Assembly: GCF_020171945.1 (NCBI RefSeq)
Contig: NZ_JAIVAP010000002.1
Span: forward strand, 372,001 to 436,000
Direction of reading: 5' to 3'
DNA length: 64,000 bases
From: Bacillus infantis
GTDB taxonomy: Bacteria; Bacillota; Bacilli; Bacillales; Cytobacillaceae
The position numbers and the translations under genes are program-made. The notes under the pieces were generated by a model that saw only the letters and a list, made by a program, of their open reading frames with translations, made no database searches and was not told the DNA's origin. Below are positions 50,688-60,057 of this stretch, piece by piece; position 1 is the first letter of the stretch; the number at the start of each line of letters is the position of its first letter.

Positions 50688-52499
50688 ATGGCAGAGCGAA
50701 TTTCCGAAGCGAAACTGGATGAAATCCGGCAAGCTACAGACATTGCCGATGTTATCGGTGATCATGTTCAGCTCAAGAAACAGGGGCGGAACTATTTTGG
50801 CTTATGTCCATTCCATGGAGAAAACTCGCCATCTTTTTCTGTTTCCCCGGAAAAGCAGATCTACCATTGCTTCGGATGCGGAGCCGGAGGGAATGTGTTC
50901 TCATTCCTGATGGAGCATGAAGGCTATTCCTTTCAGGAAGCAGCCGTCAAACTTGCAGAAAGAGCGGGGATCCAGCTTGATATTGAAGCCGCATCTGCAA
51001 AACAAAGCTCGCTGCCCGAAAATCTCCAGCAGATGATTGAGGCGCATGAGCTTCTCCGGAAATTCTACCATCATTTGTTAATGAACACAAAGGATGGCCA
51101 GCACGCACTGGAGTATTTGCTTGACAGAGGCTTTACAAAAGAGTCGATTGAGAAGTTCCAGATCGGGTATTCCCTGGATTCATGGGATTTCGTATGCAAA
51201 TTTCTTGCAAAAAGGAAATTCAATCCTGAGTTCATGGAAAGAGCTGGGCTTATCATCAAGAGGGACAGAGATGGCAGTTATTTTGACCGCTTTCGCGATC
51301 GGATTATGTTTCCGATCTTTGACCGCAAAGGAAACACGATTGCTTTTTCCGGAAGATCGCTCGGGGCCGGAAATGAGCCCAAATATCTGAACAGTCCGGA
51401 GACAGCAATCTTTAATAAAAGTAAAATCTTATACAATTTCCACCTGGCAAGACCGGCAATCCGCAAGACACACCAGGCGGTCCTTTTTGAAGGATTCGCG
51501 GATGTCATTGCTGCCGACCGTTCCTCTGTTGAGAACGGGGTTGCCACAATGGGCACTGCATTGACGCCTGAACATGTTGCAATGCTCAGGAGAAATGTAG
51601 AGTCTGTCACCATTTGCTATGATTCGGATAATGCCGGAATAGAGGCGGCCTTTAAAGCCGCTAAAATGCTGTCTGAGGCTGGCTGCGGCATCAAGGTTGC
51701 AATGCTGCCTGATGGCATGGACCCGGATGATTACATCAAACAGCACGGAGCTGAAAAGTTTCGCAATGATGTAATTGAATCCAGCATCACCCACATGGCG
51801 TTCAAGTTTCTTTATTATAGAAGAGGCAAAAAGCTCCAGGATGAAGGAGATCGGCTTCTATATATAGAAGAAGTACTTAAGGAAATCAGCCTTCTGGAAA
51901 AGGCTGTTGAAAGAGATCATTACATGCGCCAGCTGGCAAATGAATTTTCTCTGTCACTGGAAGCGCTGAAGCAGGAGCAAAAGCAGATATACTTTGCCGA
52001 GAAACGAAAAAACCAGGGCAGTTCTGCCCCAGCACAAAAGAAGCATATGATCGTTTCACGGCGCCAGGATTCGCTGAAGCCTGCTTTTCATACAGCTGAA
52101 AGAAGATTGATTGCCCATATGCTGAGAAACAGCGATACCGCTTATAAGGTTCAGGAGCTTCTTGGAGGCAGCACCTTTAACATTGATGATCATCAGGCTA
52201 TCATTACTTATTTATTTGCTTTTTATGAGAAGGGGAATAGTCCCGATCCAAGCGCCTTCTTAAATTTCGTTGAAGATGCAAAGCTTAAGCGGATCATTGC
52301 GGATATCGAGATGATGTCTGTCAATGATGAGCTGACAGAGCAGGAGCTCAATGACTATATTAAGCAGGTGTTGAATTATCAAAAGATGTTAATGATAAAG
52401 GAAAAGCAGGCTGAAGGGAAGGAAGCTGAACGGCAGAATGACTTTGCCAGGGCGGCATCGATCGCAATGGAAATTATTCAACTGCGTAAATTGCTATAG
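50688..52499 (+). CDS. dnaG: DNA primase
   Basis: Makes RNA primers for replication. The CHC2 zinc finger uses Cys40, His43, Cys61 and Cys64; the RNA-polymerase core and TOPRIM domain carry LFEGFADVIAA and CYDSDNAGIEA; the C-terminal helicase-binding domain follows. It has 603 residues. GGAG lies upstream of ATG 50688. Part of the conserved yqxD-dnaG-sigA unit. Confidence 0.97.
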   Translation: MAERISEAKLDEIRQATDIADVIGDHVQLKKQGRNYFGLCPFHGENSPSFSVSPEKQIYHCFGCGAGGNVFSFLMEHEGYSFQEAAVKLAERAGIQLDIEAASAKQSSLPENLQQMIEAHELLRKFYHHLLMNTKDGQHALEYLLDRGFTKESIEKFQIGYSLDSWDFVCKFLAKRKFNPEFMERAGLIIKRDRDGSYFDRFRDRIMFPIFDRKGNTIAFSGRSLGAGNEPKYLNSPETAIFNKSKILYNFHLARPAIRKTHQAVLFEGFADVIAADRSSVENGVATMGTALTPEHVAMLRRNVESVTICYDSDNAGIEAAFKAAKMLSEAGCGIKVAMLPDGMDPDDYIKQHGAEKFRNDVIESSITHMAFKFLYYRRGKKLQDEGDRLLYIEEVLKEISLLEKAVERDHYMRQLANEFSLSLEALKQEQKQIYFAEKRKNQGSSAPAQKKHMIVSRRQDSLKPAFHTAERRLIAHMLRNSDTAYKVQELLGGSTFNIDDHQAIITYLFAFYEKGNSPDPSAFLNFVEDAKLKRIIADIEMMSVNDELTEQELNDYIKQVLNYQKMLMIKEKQAEGKEAERQNDFARAASIAMEIIQLRKLL

Positions 52500-52547
52500 A
52501 TAAGCTTTTATACGACTGGTTTGTGATTTTTGGAAGGAGGGGGACTT

Positions 52548-53672
52548 ATGGCTGAAAAGTCAGCCCGTTCAAAAGAGGTTGATTCAGAGTTAACCATGGA
52601 ACAAGTGAAGGAACAATTAACGGAAGTCGGAAAGAAAACCGGGGTGCTCGCATATGACGATATCGCGGAAAGGCTTTCCAACTTTGAATTGGATTCCGAT
52701 CAGATGGATGAGTTTTATGAGTTTCTAGGAGATCAGGGGGTAGAGCTTGTCGGCGACAACGATGATGCGGACCCTAATGTCCAGGAGCTTGCCAAGGGTG
52801 AAGAGGAATTTGATTTAAACGATTTAAGTGTTCCTCCAGGCGTTAAAATTAATGATCCCGTCCGCATGTACCTGAAAGAAATCGGCCGTGTGGATCTTCT
52901 TTCTGCACAGGAGGAAATCTCCCTGGCGAAGCGGATCGAGGAAGGCGATGAAGAGGCAAAGAGAAGGCTGGCGGAAGCCAACCTGAGGCTCGTAGTCAGC
53001 ATTGCCAAAAGGTATGTCGGAAGGGGCATGCTGTTCCTTGACCTGATTCAGGAAGGAAATATGGGCCTCATCAAGGCAGTTGAGAAATTTGACTACCGTA
53101 AAGGCTACAAATTCAGTACGTATGCAACATGGTGGATCCGCCAGGCCATTACAAGGGCGATTGCCGACCAGGCAAGGACAATCCGGATCCCTGTCCATAT
53201 GGTGGAAACAATCAATAAGCTGATCAGGGTGCAGCGTCAGCTTCTCCAGGATCTCGGCCGCGAACCGACTCCTGAAGAAATTGCGGAAGACATGGATCTG
53301 ACCCCGGATAAAGTCAGGGAGATTCTTAAGATTGCCCAGGAGCCTGTTTCACTCGAAACGCCAATCGGGGAAGAGGATGACTCCCATCTTGGCGACTTCA
53401 TTGAAGACCAGGATGCGACTTCGCCATCTGAGCATGCGGCATATGAGCTCCTGAAAGAACAGCTTGAAGACGTCCTAGATACGCTTACAGACCGTGAGGA
53501 AAATGTCCTGAGGCTGCGTTTCGGGCTTGATGACGGACGTACACGCACTTTGGAAGAGGTTGGAAAAGTCTTCGGCGTAACCAGGGAGCGTATCCGCCAA
53601 ATCGAGGCGAAGGCACTGCGCAAACTGAGGCATCCAAGCCGAAGCAAGCGGCTTAAAGACTTTTTAGAATAA
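52548..53672 (+). CDS. sigA: RNA polymerase primary sigma factor SigA (RpoD)
   Basis: Vegetative sigma factor of 374 residues. An acidic region 1.1, region 1.2 ([15 protein letters not shown]), region 2 including 2.4 ([19 protein letters not shown]), region 3, and region 4.2 helix-turn-helix ([20 protein letters not shown]). ATG 52548 has GGAGGGGG upstream; an in-frame ATG six codons earlier lies across that site. Confidence 0.98.
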   Translation: MAEKSARSKEVDSELTMEQVKEQLTEVGKKTGVLAYDDIAERLSNFELDSDQMDEFYEFLGDQGVELVGDNDDADPNVQELAKGEEEFDLNDLSVPPGVKINDPVRMYLKEIGRVDLLSAQEEISLAKRIEEGDEEAKRRLAEANLRLVVSIAKRYVGRGMLFLDLIQEGNMGLIKAVEKFDYRKGYKFSTYATWWIRQAITRAIADQARTIRIPVHMVETINKLIRVQRQLLQDLGREPTPEEIAEDMDLTPDKVREILKIAQEPVSLETPIGEEDDSHLGDFIEDQDATSPSEHAAYELLKEQLEDVLDTLTDREENVLRLRFGLDDGRTRTLEEVGKVFGVTRERIRQIEAKALRKLRHPSRSKRLKDFLE

Positions 53673-53688
53673 AAAAACATTGTCAGAA

Positions 53689-53728
53689 AATAGTTTACTT
53701 CTTAAAATAGAGGTAAACTATTTTTTTT
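53689..53728 (+). terminator. terminator of sigA
   Basis: AAATAGTTTAC pairs with GTAAACTATTT, and a long T tract follows. Confidence 0.85.
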
Positions 53729-53771
53729 TTTGAAAAAAATGCCTTTGGATTTCCGGACAGGATGGGTGAAT

Positions 53772-54293
53772 ATGGATAATTCGAGAAAAGACATTATTGT
53801 AAAAGAAATTTTATACTGGAAGGATAACCGCATGCTTCCTGAGCATTATTGTGATTATCTGCTTGCTTTGTATACAGAAGGGAATCGGCCGAAGGATAAA
53901 GCTCGAAAGGCAAAAGGGTTTTATTTTCTCAATATCATTCTCTTGCTGCTGATTCCTCTATCGCTGTTATTCATTTATTTTACTGAATTATCTTTCATTT
54001 TGCAAATGGGCCTACTGCTTTTTTTTACAATTACTGGAGTAGCACTCGCCATTTATTTTACTAATAAAGGAATTGCACCGCAACTGCCTCTGGCTGTTTC
54101 GGCTTTAATATTGCTTTTGATGTCGGTTGAAATGGCATCTCATTTTTTCCCGCATCATAATACAGCCTTGTATGGGGCTTTAATGCTCAATTGTTTGCTT
54201 TGGATAGCAGCTGCCTGGAAACTCCGTCAGCATTATTTTGGGATATCAGGGGCTGTTGGACTAATCATCATTGCTATTTCTATTTTCATATAA
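53772..54293 (+). CDS. membrane protein of unknown function
   Basis: A 173-residue protein not assigned to a family. A hydrophilic N-terminus of about 45 residues (EILYWKDNRMLPEHYCDYLL) precedes roughly five transmembrane helices that fill the rest, ending at the C-terminus. ATG 53772 has GGGTG upstream. The gene is visibly richer in A and T than sigA. It is monocistronic between the sigA terminator and an acyl-CoA dehydrogenase gene. The N-terminal WK-x5-LPE-x-YCD pattern recalls several Bacillus membrane proteins I know only as hypothetical. Confidence 0.85.
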   Translation: MDNSRKDIIVKEILYWKDNRMLPEHYCDYLLALYTEGNRPKDKARKAKGFYFLNIILLLLIPLSLLFIYFTELSFILQMGLLLFFTITGVALAIYFTNKGIAPQLPLAVSALILLLMSVEMASHFFPHHNTALYGALMLNCLLWIAAAWKLRQHYFGISGAVGLIIIAISIFI

Positions 54294-54320
54294 TAAATTA
54301 AATTTTAAAGTTTTTAAATG

Positions 54321-54350
54321 TTGAGAAAATTTATCCCTTCCTCGTATAAT
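54321..54350 (+). promoter_or_regulatory. sigma-A promoter of the acyl-CoA dehydrogenase gene
   Basis: TTGAGA (54321-54326), an 18-base spacer and a perfect TATAAT (54345-54350). Confidence 0.75.
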
Positions 54351-54389
54351 GGTAATGAAAGTGTATACAAAACTTCGAGGGGGATTTGC

Positions 54390-55529
54390 ATGAATTTTGA
54401 ATTGACTGCCGAACAGAACATGATTTTAAAAATGATCAGGGAGTTTGCTGATGAAGAAGTTGCTCCCGGTGCACTTGAAAGGGACAGGACGAAAGAATTC
54501 CCTAAAGAAATATTTCATAAATTATCGAAGATGGGTGTGATGGGGCTGCCGTTCCCTGAGGAATATGGCGGCGGAGGAGCAGACACTGTCAGTTTCGCAA
54601 TTGTGACAGAAGAGCTCAGCAGGGCATGCGGTTCGACGGGGATCACATATTCTGCACATATCTCCCTTGGCGGGGCGCCCCTTTACCTCTTTGGGACTGA
54701 AGAGCAGAAGCAAAAGTATCTGGTTCCTATCTGCACAGGAGAATCATTCGGGGCATTTGGGCTCACAGAGCCGAACGCGGGATCAGATGCAGGCGGTACA
54801 AGGACGAGCGCGGTAGAAAAAGATGGGGAGTTCATCATAAATGGCAGCAAATGCTATATTACTAATGCGAGCTATGCAAAGCATCTGGCCATTACAGCAG
54901 TTACCGGCGGAAGCGGGGCGGATAAAGAAATCAGTGCCATCATTGTGCCGACAGATGCAGAAGGCTTTAAGGTAATCGATAACTACGAAAAAATGGGTCT
55001 TAATGCTTCCAATACCACAGAGCTTGTGATGGAAGATGTGCGTGTGCCGACTGAGCACTTGCTCGGCAAAAAAGGCGAAGGGTTCAAGCAATTCCTGATC
55101 ACATTGGATGGAGGCCGGATAGGGATTGGCGCCATGGCTGTCGGAATTGCCCAGGCGGCTTATGATAAAGCTTTGCAGTATGCAAAAGAGAGGACTCAGT
55201 TCGGCCGCTCGCTGTCCCAGTTCCAGGCAATTCAGTTCAAGCTTGCCGATATGGCGATGAAGATCGAGCTTGCCCGCAATATGGTCTATAAAGCAGCATG
55301 GCTTAAGGACCAGGGAAGGCCATTTACTAAAGAAGCATCTATGTGCAAGCTGTATGCTTCAGAAATCTGTATGGAGATTGCAGACCAGGCAGTCCAGATC
55401 CATGGGGGCTACGGCTATATGAAGGACTATCATGTGGAACGCTATATGAGGGATGGAAAGCTGACGGAAATCGGTGAAGGCACGTCAGAGATACAGCGTA
55501 TGGTGATTGCGCGGCAGATCGGCTGTTAA
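54390..55529 (+). CDS. acyl-CoA dehydrogenase
   Basis: FAD-dependent dehydrogenase of 379 residues that introduces the alpha-beta double bond in acyl-CoA. It has FGLTEPNAGSDAGG (flavin and substrate loop), ERTQFGRSLSQFQ, and the catalytic Glu in IGEGTSEIQRMVIAR. It most resembles short- or branched-chain members; chain length cannot be told by eye. ATG 54390 has GAGGGGGAT upstream. It has its own promoter and terminator and is not part of the B. subtilis order between sigA and cccA. Confidence 0.93.
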   Translation: MNFELTAEQNMILKMIREFADEEVAPGALERDRTKEFPKEIFHKLSKMGVMGLPFPEEYGGGGADTVSFAIVTEELSRACGSTGITYSAHISLGGAPLYLFGTEEQKQKYLVPICTGESFGAFGLTEPNAGSDAGGTRTSAVEKDGEFIINGSKCYITNASYAKHLAITAVTGGSGADKEISAIIVPTDAEGFKVIDNYEKMGLNASNTTELVMEDVRVPTEHLLGKKGEGFKQFLITLDGGRIGIGAMAVGIAQAAYDKALQYAKERTQFGRSLSQFQAIQFKLADMAMKIELARNMVYKAAWLKDQGRPFTKEASMCKLYASEICMEIADQAVQIHGGYGYMKDYHVERYMRDGKLTEIGEGTSEIQRMVIARQIGC

Positions 55530-55536
55530 AGGCTAT

Positions 55537-55563
55537 GGCTCCATTAACATGGGGCTTTTTTTA
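55537..55563 (+). terminator. terminator of the acyl-CoA dehydrogenase gene
   Basis: GGCTCCAT (55537-55544) pairs with ATGGGGCT (55549-55556) with two G-U pairs, followed by T7. Confidence 0.8.
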
Positions 55564-55589
55564 TTGTTTGGAAATTTATGTATGGTGGG

Positions 55590-55800
55590 TCTTGCGGATA
55601 TTTATCAATTATTGATCAACATCCTGCTGCTGCGCCGAGTTCACAATCCAAACTTACCAAAAAGGCCAAGAACGCCTTACCGGAGGTTCGGCTAAGAGGC
55701 CCTGGAAAAGCTGGTCACCCAGACGCTGCCGAAGAACGTGGCGGCCTTAGTCTGCGCTCATAGGGGTGACAAGGCGCTTGCGCTTTGTTCTGTACTGTCA
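55590..55800. repeat. dispersed hairpin repeat, type B, copy 2 (decayed)
   Basis: Aligns with the copy at 20.7 kb from the ATCAATT start to the GGCGCTTGCGCTTT end. The inner stem AAGGC (55662-55666)/GCCTT (55674-55678) survives with loop CAAGAAC, but the outer arms carry mismatches. It fills the gap before cccA. The remainder (55800-55949) holds a TATAAT at 55904-55909 that may serve cccA. Confidence 0.7.
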
Positions 55801-55949
55801 AAACAGAGGCGGAATCTTTCAATTTCGAACATACTGTGACAAAGTTCAGTTTAGGGCTTTTCCTTACAGGGGTTTTCAAGTAAAATAGAGATTGTTTGTA
55901 TTATATAATATACTTGACTGAGATGTTCTTACATAAGGGAGGTTAAAAC

Positions 55950-56315
55950 ATGAACCGAAATCCATTAATTCCGTTTCTTTTGATTGCTGTGCTAGGCATT
56001 GGAGCAATGTTCCTCGTTTCCTTCAAAGGGCTGGGCGATGCTAAGGACCTTGCGGCTGAGCAGGAAGGCGGCGGAGAAGAACAGACTGAAGAGGTTGCAG
56101 CCAACCCGGAAGACATTTATAAACAGACCTGTATCGGCTGCCACGGCGACCAGTATCAGGGTGGGGTAGGTCCTGCTTTGACAGGCGTTGGCGACCGCTA
56201 TTCACAGGATGAAATCGCTGACATCGTTGTTAACGGTAAAGGATCCATGCCGCCAGGGCTTGTTCCGCAGGAAAAAGCAGGCGAAATGGCTGAATGGCTG
56301 GCAGGCCTGAAATAA
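55950..56315 (+). CDS. cccA: membrane-anchored cytochrome c-550
   Basis: Small electron carrier of 121 residues. One N-terminal transmembrane helix, an acidic linker, then the c-type heme motif CIGCH and the axial Met in SMPPG. It delivers electrons to a terminal oxidase at the outer membrane face. ATG 55950 has GGGAGG upstream. Confidence 0.95.
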   Translation: MNRNPLIPFLLIAVLGIGAMFLVSFKGLGDAKDLAAEQEGGGEEQTEEVAANPEDIYKQTCIGCHGDQYQGGVGPALTGVGDRYSQDEIADIVVNGKGSMPPGLVPQEKAGEMAEWLAGLK

Positions 56316-56324
56316 TGTACAGTT

Positions 56325-56360
56325 AAAGAAAAGCCTTTCTTTTGAAAGGCTTTTCTTTAT
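56325..56360 (+). terminator. terminator of cccA
   Basis: A 15-bp perfect stem (56325-56339 with 56344-56358), a 4-base loop and T-rich ends. Confidence 0.9.
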
Positions 56361-56485
56361 TTTGGAGCTCTGATCAGACTCCTGGATATAAGTACTGCCG
56401 GGCTGCTGGACATTGCTTTCCGGCTTTTTTATACTAAGAGAATGATTATGAACCTGAATCTATGTAAAGTGGTGTGATATAAGAG

Positions 56486-57208
56486 ATGAATACAGAACAA
56501 TTATCACAGCGGCTGGCACGTGTCGCTGAATATATTCCGGATGGGGCAGCCTTTGCTGATATAGGCTCAGACCATGCCTATCTTCCATGCCATGTAGTCT
56601 CTAAGGGCAAAGTGCCCTTCGCAGTCGCAGGCGAAGTGGCAGAGGGTCCCTTTCAGTCAGCAAGGAATCAAGTCAGCCAGGAAGGGCTGGGCGATAAGAT
56701 AGCTGTCAGGAAAGGGAATGGCCTGGAAGTGATTGAAGGCGGAGAAGTCGATTGTGTAGCCATTGCGGGAATGGGAGGCGCCTTGATTGCCAGTATTCTT
56801 GAAGAGGGAAAAGAAAAGCTGTCTTCAGTGAAAAGGCTTGTCCTTCAGCCTAATATAAGCGCCATTTCAATCCGTAAATGGCTGATTGAAAACGGCTGGG
56901 AGCTTATAGAAGAGGATATCCTTGAAGAGGATGGAAAGATATACGAAATCCTGGTTGCAGAGCATGGAGAGCCGCTCCGTCCCTACAGGGGGAAGGATGA
57001 TAATGGCGCCTTTCTTTTTGGACCCTTCCTTTCAGCGCAAAAATCGGATACCTTCCAGAAAAAATGGCAGCATGAAATGAAAAATTGGCAAAGGATTCTG
57101 CAGGAACTGGATAAAGCTGCAGACTCGGAAGAAACACGGGCAAGGAGGCTGGAGCTCGGCAAAAAAATATCTATGGCAGAGGAGGCAGTAAAAAGTGAAA
57201 AAAGTTAA
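56486..57208 (+). CDS. trmK: tRNA (adenine(22)-N(1))-methyltransferase
   Basis: Methylates A22 in tRNA. The Rossmann domain has ADIGSDHAYLP (motif I) and VAIAGMGGALIASIL, with a C-terminal coiled coil. It has 240 residues. The ribosome binding site is weak. The end overlaps yqfO by 14 bases. Formerly yqfN. Confidence 0.95.
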   Translation: MNTEQLSQRLARVAEYIPDGAAFADIGSDHAYLPCHVVSKGKVPFAVAGEVAEGPFQSARNQVSQEGLGDKIAVRKGNGLEVIEGGEVDCVAIAGMGGALIASILEEGKEKLSSVKRLVLQPNISAISIRKWLIENGWELIEEDILEEDGKIYEILVAEHGEPLRPYRGKDDNGAFLFGPFLSAQKSDTFQKKWQHEMKNWQRILQELDKAADSEETRARRLELGKKISMAEEAVKSEKS

Positions 57209-58310
57209 CGGCCATCAAATCATCTCTTTGTTTGAGGAGTTCTCTCCAAAGAACCTGGCAATGGAAGGCGATAAAATCGGACTGCAGATTGGCGGACTGA
57301 ATAATAAGGTGCAAAATGTCATGATTGCTCTTGATGTGCTGGAGGAGGTCGTTGATGAAGCCATCGAAAAGAATGTGCAGCTCATCATCGCCCATCATCC
57401 CCCGATCTTCAGGCCATTGCAGAAAATCAATACGGATACAGCAGCCGGAAGGATTATCGGGAAGCTCATAAAGCATGATATAAGCGTATATGCGGCCCAT
57501 ACGAATCTTGATGTGGCTGAGGGCGGAGTGAATGACCTCCTGGCGGAAGCTCTTGGTTTAGAGGACACAGAAGTCCTTGTGCCCACACATGAAACCAGCC
57601 TGAAGAAACTGGCTGTTTTCGTACCGCTCGAAGCAGCTGAGGCTCTTAGAGAGGCACTGGGCAGAGCAGGTGCCGGGGCAATCGGAGATTACAGCTTCTG
57701 TGCCTTCTCTTCGGAAGGGACCGGACAGTTTATGCCCGGGGACTCAGCCAATCCTTACATAGGGACCAGAGGCCACTTAGAAAAAGTAAAGGAAGTCAAG
57801 GTGGAAACAATTTTTCCGGATCATCTGGAAAAGAAAGTGATTTCTGCGCTGTTTAAAGCCCATCCATATGAAGAGCCTGCCTATGATATTTATCACCTTG
57901 ATAATAAAGGCCAATCACTTGGGCTTGGACGGGTCGGAACGGTTCCTGAAGCAACGCTTGAAGAATTTGCTGAAAAAATTAAAGAGGCATTCGGGCTTGA
58001 CAGGGTCCGCGTAGTCGGAGATCTGAACTCCCGTGTCAGGAAGGTGGCTGTCCTGGGCGGGGACGGAAATAAATATTTTACCCAGGCCAAGTTCAAAGGC
58101 GCGGATGTGTATGTAACAGGGGATATGTATTATCATACTGCGCATGATGCAATGATGATGGGCCTGAACATTATTGATCCAGGCCATAATATAGAAAAGG
58201 TCATGAAGAAGGGTGTGGCTCACATCCTTGAAAAAATGGCCAGGGAAAAGGGATATGATGTGAATTTTATTTCCTCAGAAGTGCATACAGATCCTTTCAA
58301 ATTTATATAA
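57195..58310 (+). CDS. yqfO: Nif3-like dinuclear metal center protein YqfO
   Basis: A 371-residue NIF3 family protein with the metal-binding IAHHPPIF, AAHTNLDVAEGGVND and TGDMYYHTAHDA segments. The central PII-like insert (about residues 130-235) marks the Bacillus type. Function unclear; assumed hydrolase. GTG 57195 has GAGGAGG upstream. Probably cotranscribed with trmK. Confidence 0.93.
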   Translation: MKKVNGHQIISLFEEFSPKNLAMEGDKIGLQIGGLNNKVQNVMIALDVLEEVVDEAIEKNVQLIIAHHPPIFRPLQKINTDTAAGRIIGKLIKHDISVYAAHTNLDVAEGGVNDLLAEALGLEDTEVLVPTHETSLKKLAVFVPLEAAEALREALGRAGAGAIGDYSFCAFSSEGTGQFMPGDSANPYIGTRGHLEKVKEVKVETIFPDHLEKKVISALFKAHPYEEPAYDIYHLDNKGQSLGLGRVGTVPEATLEEFAEKIKEAFGLDRVRVVGDLNSRVRKVAVLGGDGNKYFTQAKFKGADVYVTGDMYYHTAHDAMMMGLNIIDPGHNIEKVMKKGVAHILEKMAREKGYDVNFISSEVHTDPFKFI

Positions 58311-58313
58311 AGG

Positions 58314-58345
58314 AAAGAGCTGCAGCGATTGCTGCAGCTCTTTTG
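58314..58345. terminator. bidirectional terminator between yqfO and ispH
   Basis: A 13-bp perfect stem (58314-58326 with 58331-58343) with a 4-base loop; T-rich on the plus side and A-rich on the other. Confidence 0.85.
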
Positions 58346-58346
58346 T

Positions 58347-59288
58347 TTAAGCTCTCTTGATTTTTGGAAGCACTTTGCTGAGAGGCACTTTTTTCTCGGT
58401 TTTCCACGTTTCCGGGTCATTAGGATCGAACTGCTGAAGGAAAGTGATGACTTCTTTTGTTATTGGTGTTGGAGTCGAAGCTCCTGCTGTGACAGCCGCC
58501 TTTTTGGCATCTTTCAGCCATTCGATCTTCAGTTCAGAAAGATCGGCGATCCGATAAGCTGTAGTGCCCGCAATTTCCTCGGATACTTGGGCAAGGCGGT
58601 TGGAGTTGTTGCTCTTTGGATCACCGACTACAATCAGTACATCGGCTTCTCCTGCCTGTTCAGCGACCGCTTCCTGTCTAACCTGGGTAGCCATGCAGAT
58701 TTCTTTGTGGAACTCTGCGTGAGGATATTTCTCTTTTATCTTATCCATGACAGTGACGACATCCCATTGGCTCATAGTCGTCTGGTTGGTAACAATTATC
58801 TTGCTGCTGTCCAGGGTGAGCTTGCCGACATCTTCTGCAGTTTGTACAAGAGATACTGCATGCGGAGCAACCCCAAGGGCGCCTTCAGGCTCGGGATGGC
58901 CTTTTTTGCCGATGTAAATGATCTGATAGCCTTCTGCATCTTTTTCCCTGATAAGATCATGGGTCCTTGTCACATCTGGACAGGTTGCATCAATTGTTAC
59001 GAGGCCCTTTGCCTTAGCAATTTCGCGGATCTCGGGGGAGACGCCGTGCGCTGTGAATATGACAGTGCCTTTGTCGACTTTTTCAATGATATCTTTACGG
59101 TTTTCTCCATCCAGCGTTATAATGCCTTCCTCTTCAAATGCATCGGTGACATGTTTGTTATGGACAATCATGCCAAGTATATAAATCGGCCGCGGCAGGT
59201 TTTTATCCAAAGCGGCATTCCTTGCTATGACCATTGCATCAACAACCCCATAGCAATAGCCCCGCGGCGAAATTTTTAAAACATCCAT
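58347..59288 (-). CDS. ispH: 4-hydroxy-3-methylbut-2-enyl diphosphate reductase
   Basis: Last step of the MEP isoprenoid pathway, making IPP and DMAPP with a [4Fe-4S] cluster. Conserved cysteines lie in [16 protein letters not shown] and EICMATQ; His residues in [17 protein letters not shown] and KKGHPE. It has 313 residues. ATG 59288 has GGGAGG upstream. Confidence 0.97.
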   Translation of the reverse strand: MDVLKISPRGYCYGVVDAMVIARNAALDKNLPRPIYILGMIVHNKHVTDAFEEEGIITLDGENRKDIIEKVDKGTVIFTAHGVSPEIREIAKAKGLVTIDATCPDVTRTHDLIREKDAEGYQIIYIGKKGHPEPEGALGVAPHAVSLVQTAEDVGKLTLDSSKIIVTNQTTMSQWDVVTVMDKIKEKYPHAEFHKEICMATQVRQEAVAEQAGEADVLIVVGDPKSNNSNRLAQVSEEIAGTTAYRIADLSELKIEWLKDAKKAAVTAGASTPTPITKEVITFLQQFDPNDPETWKTEKKVPLSKVLPKIKRA

Positions 59289-59350
59289 TCTCCAATCCTC
59301 CCATTGCAGTGGAACTGAAACTTATTTTTAAGAGAATCAACTGCCCCTAC

Positions 59351-59379
59351 ATTATATAAGACTTATTGAGATATTACAA
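59351..59379 (-). promoter_or_regulatory. sigma-A promoter of ispH
   Basis: On the minus strand TTGTAA (59379-59374), a 17-base spacer and a perfect TATAAT (59356-59351). Confidence 0.75.
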
Positions 59380-59484
59380 AAGGGGGCATTCAATTGGCAG
59401 AAAAAATCATTGGATCTTTTCCATAGCTGAGAAGGCGCAAGCCAAAACAAAAAGAATGCGCAAAAGCTGCATTCTTCACTGATT

Positions 59485-60057
59485 CTATATATATAGCCTG
59501 GGTGAGGAACTGCCCTTTCCGGGAGCTTTGGCACGTTTGGGAGCTTCTGAAGGCTGGTGGGACCCGGCTGTTTCAGGTTTTTTTTTCTCCGGCGGGGAGG
59601 GGGCTTTTTTTGTTTCAGAAGCTGCCTCCTTTTCACTTTCTTCACTTCCGGAGCTCTTCAATCCTCTGTACAGTTTCCACATGGCCGGAAGATTTTTGAC
59701 CATCGGGCCATACTGCTGTACCATCGGCCCGAATTGCTGAGCTGTATTGAGCATTTTCTGTGTGTTAGACAAGAATCCCGAGATACTGGACGGATTGGTT
59801 ATCGATTTTAGGAATCCGCCAGAACCTGCTGCATTGGCAGCGCCCGGAACTGCGGCGCGCATGCTATTCAATCCGCCTGCTGCTGATGCTGGATTCTTGC
59901 CTTTGCCCAGCAGCTTGGCCAGCAGTCCTCCGCCTCCCTGGCGTGTCTGCTGCATAGGTCCCATCATGGGTCCGAAATTGGGCCTGGCCTGCATCGGGCC
60001 TCTGAATTGCGGCGGCATTCCTCCGCCCTGCATCGGAAAACGGGGTCTAGGCTGCAT
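59485..60057 (-). CDS. yqfQ: VrrA/YqfQ family protein
   Basis: A 190-residue low-complexity protein. The N-terminus is rich in Gly, Pro, Met, Gln and Arg (MPPQFRGPMQARPNFGPMMG), the middle has a conserved helical stretch (ISGFLSNTQKMLNTAQQFGP), and the C-terminus is rich in Ser, Lys, Pro and Glu. It matches B. subtilis YqfQ and B. anthracis VrrA by composition and location; function unknown, possibly spore-related. ATG 60057 has AAAGGAGG upstream. Confidence 0.85.
   Translation of the reverse strand: MQPRPRFPMQGGGMPPQFRGPMQARPNFGPMMGPMQQTRQGGGGLLAKLLGKGKNPASAAGGLNSMRAAVPGAANAAGSGGFLKSITNPSSISGFLSNTQKMLNTAQQFGPMVQQYGPMVKNLPAMWKLYRGLKSSGSEESEKEAASETKKAPSPPEKKKPETAGSHQPSEAPKRAKAPGKGSSSPRLYI

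Noticed and set aside
58329-59279. 316-codon frame antisense to ispH
   Set aside because: It is the complement of a highly conserved gene with all its catalytic residues intact; its own translation has no domain features and begins inside a terminator hairpin.
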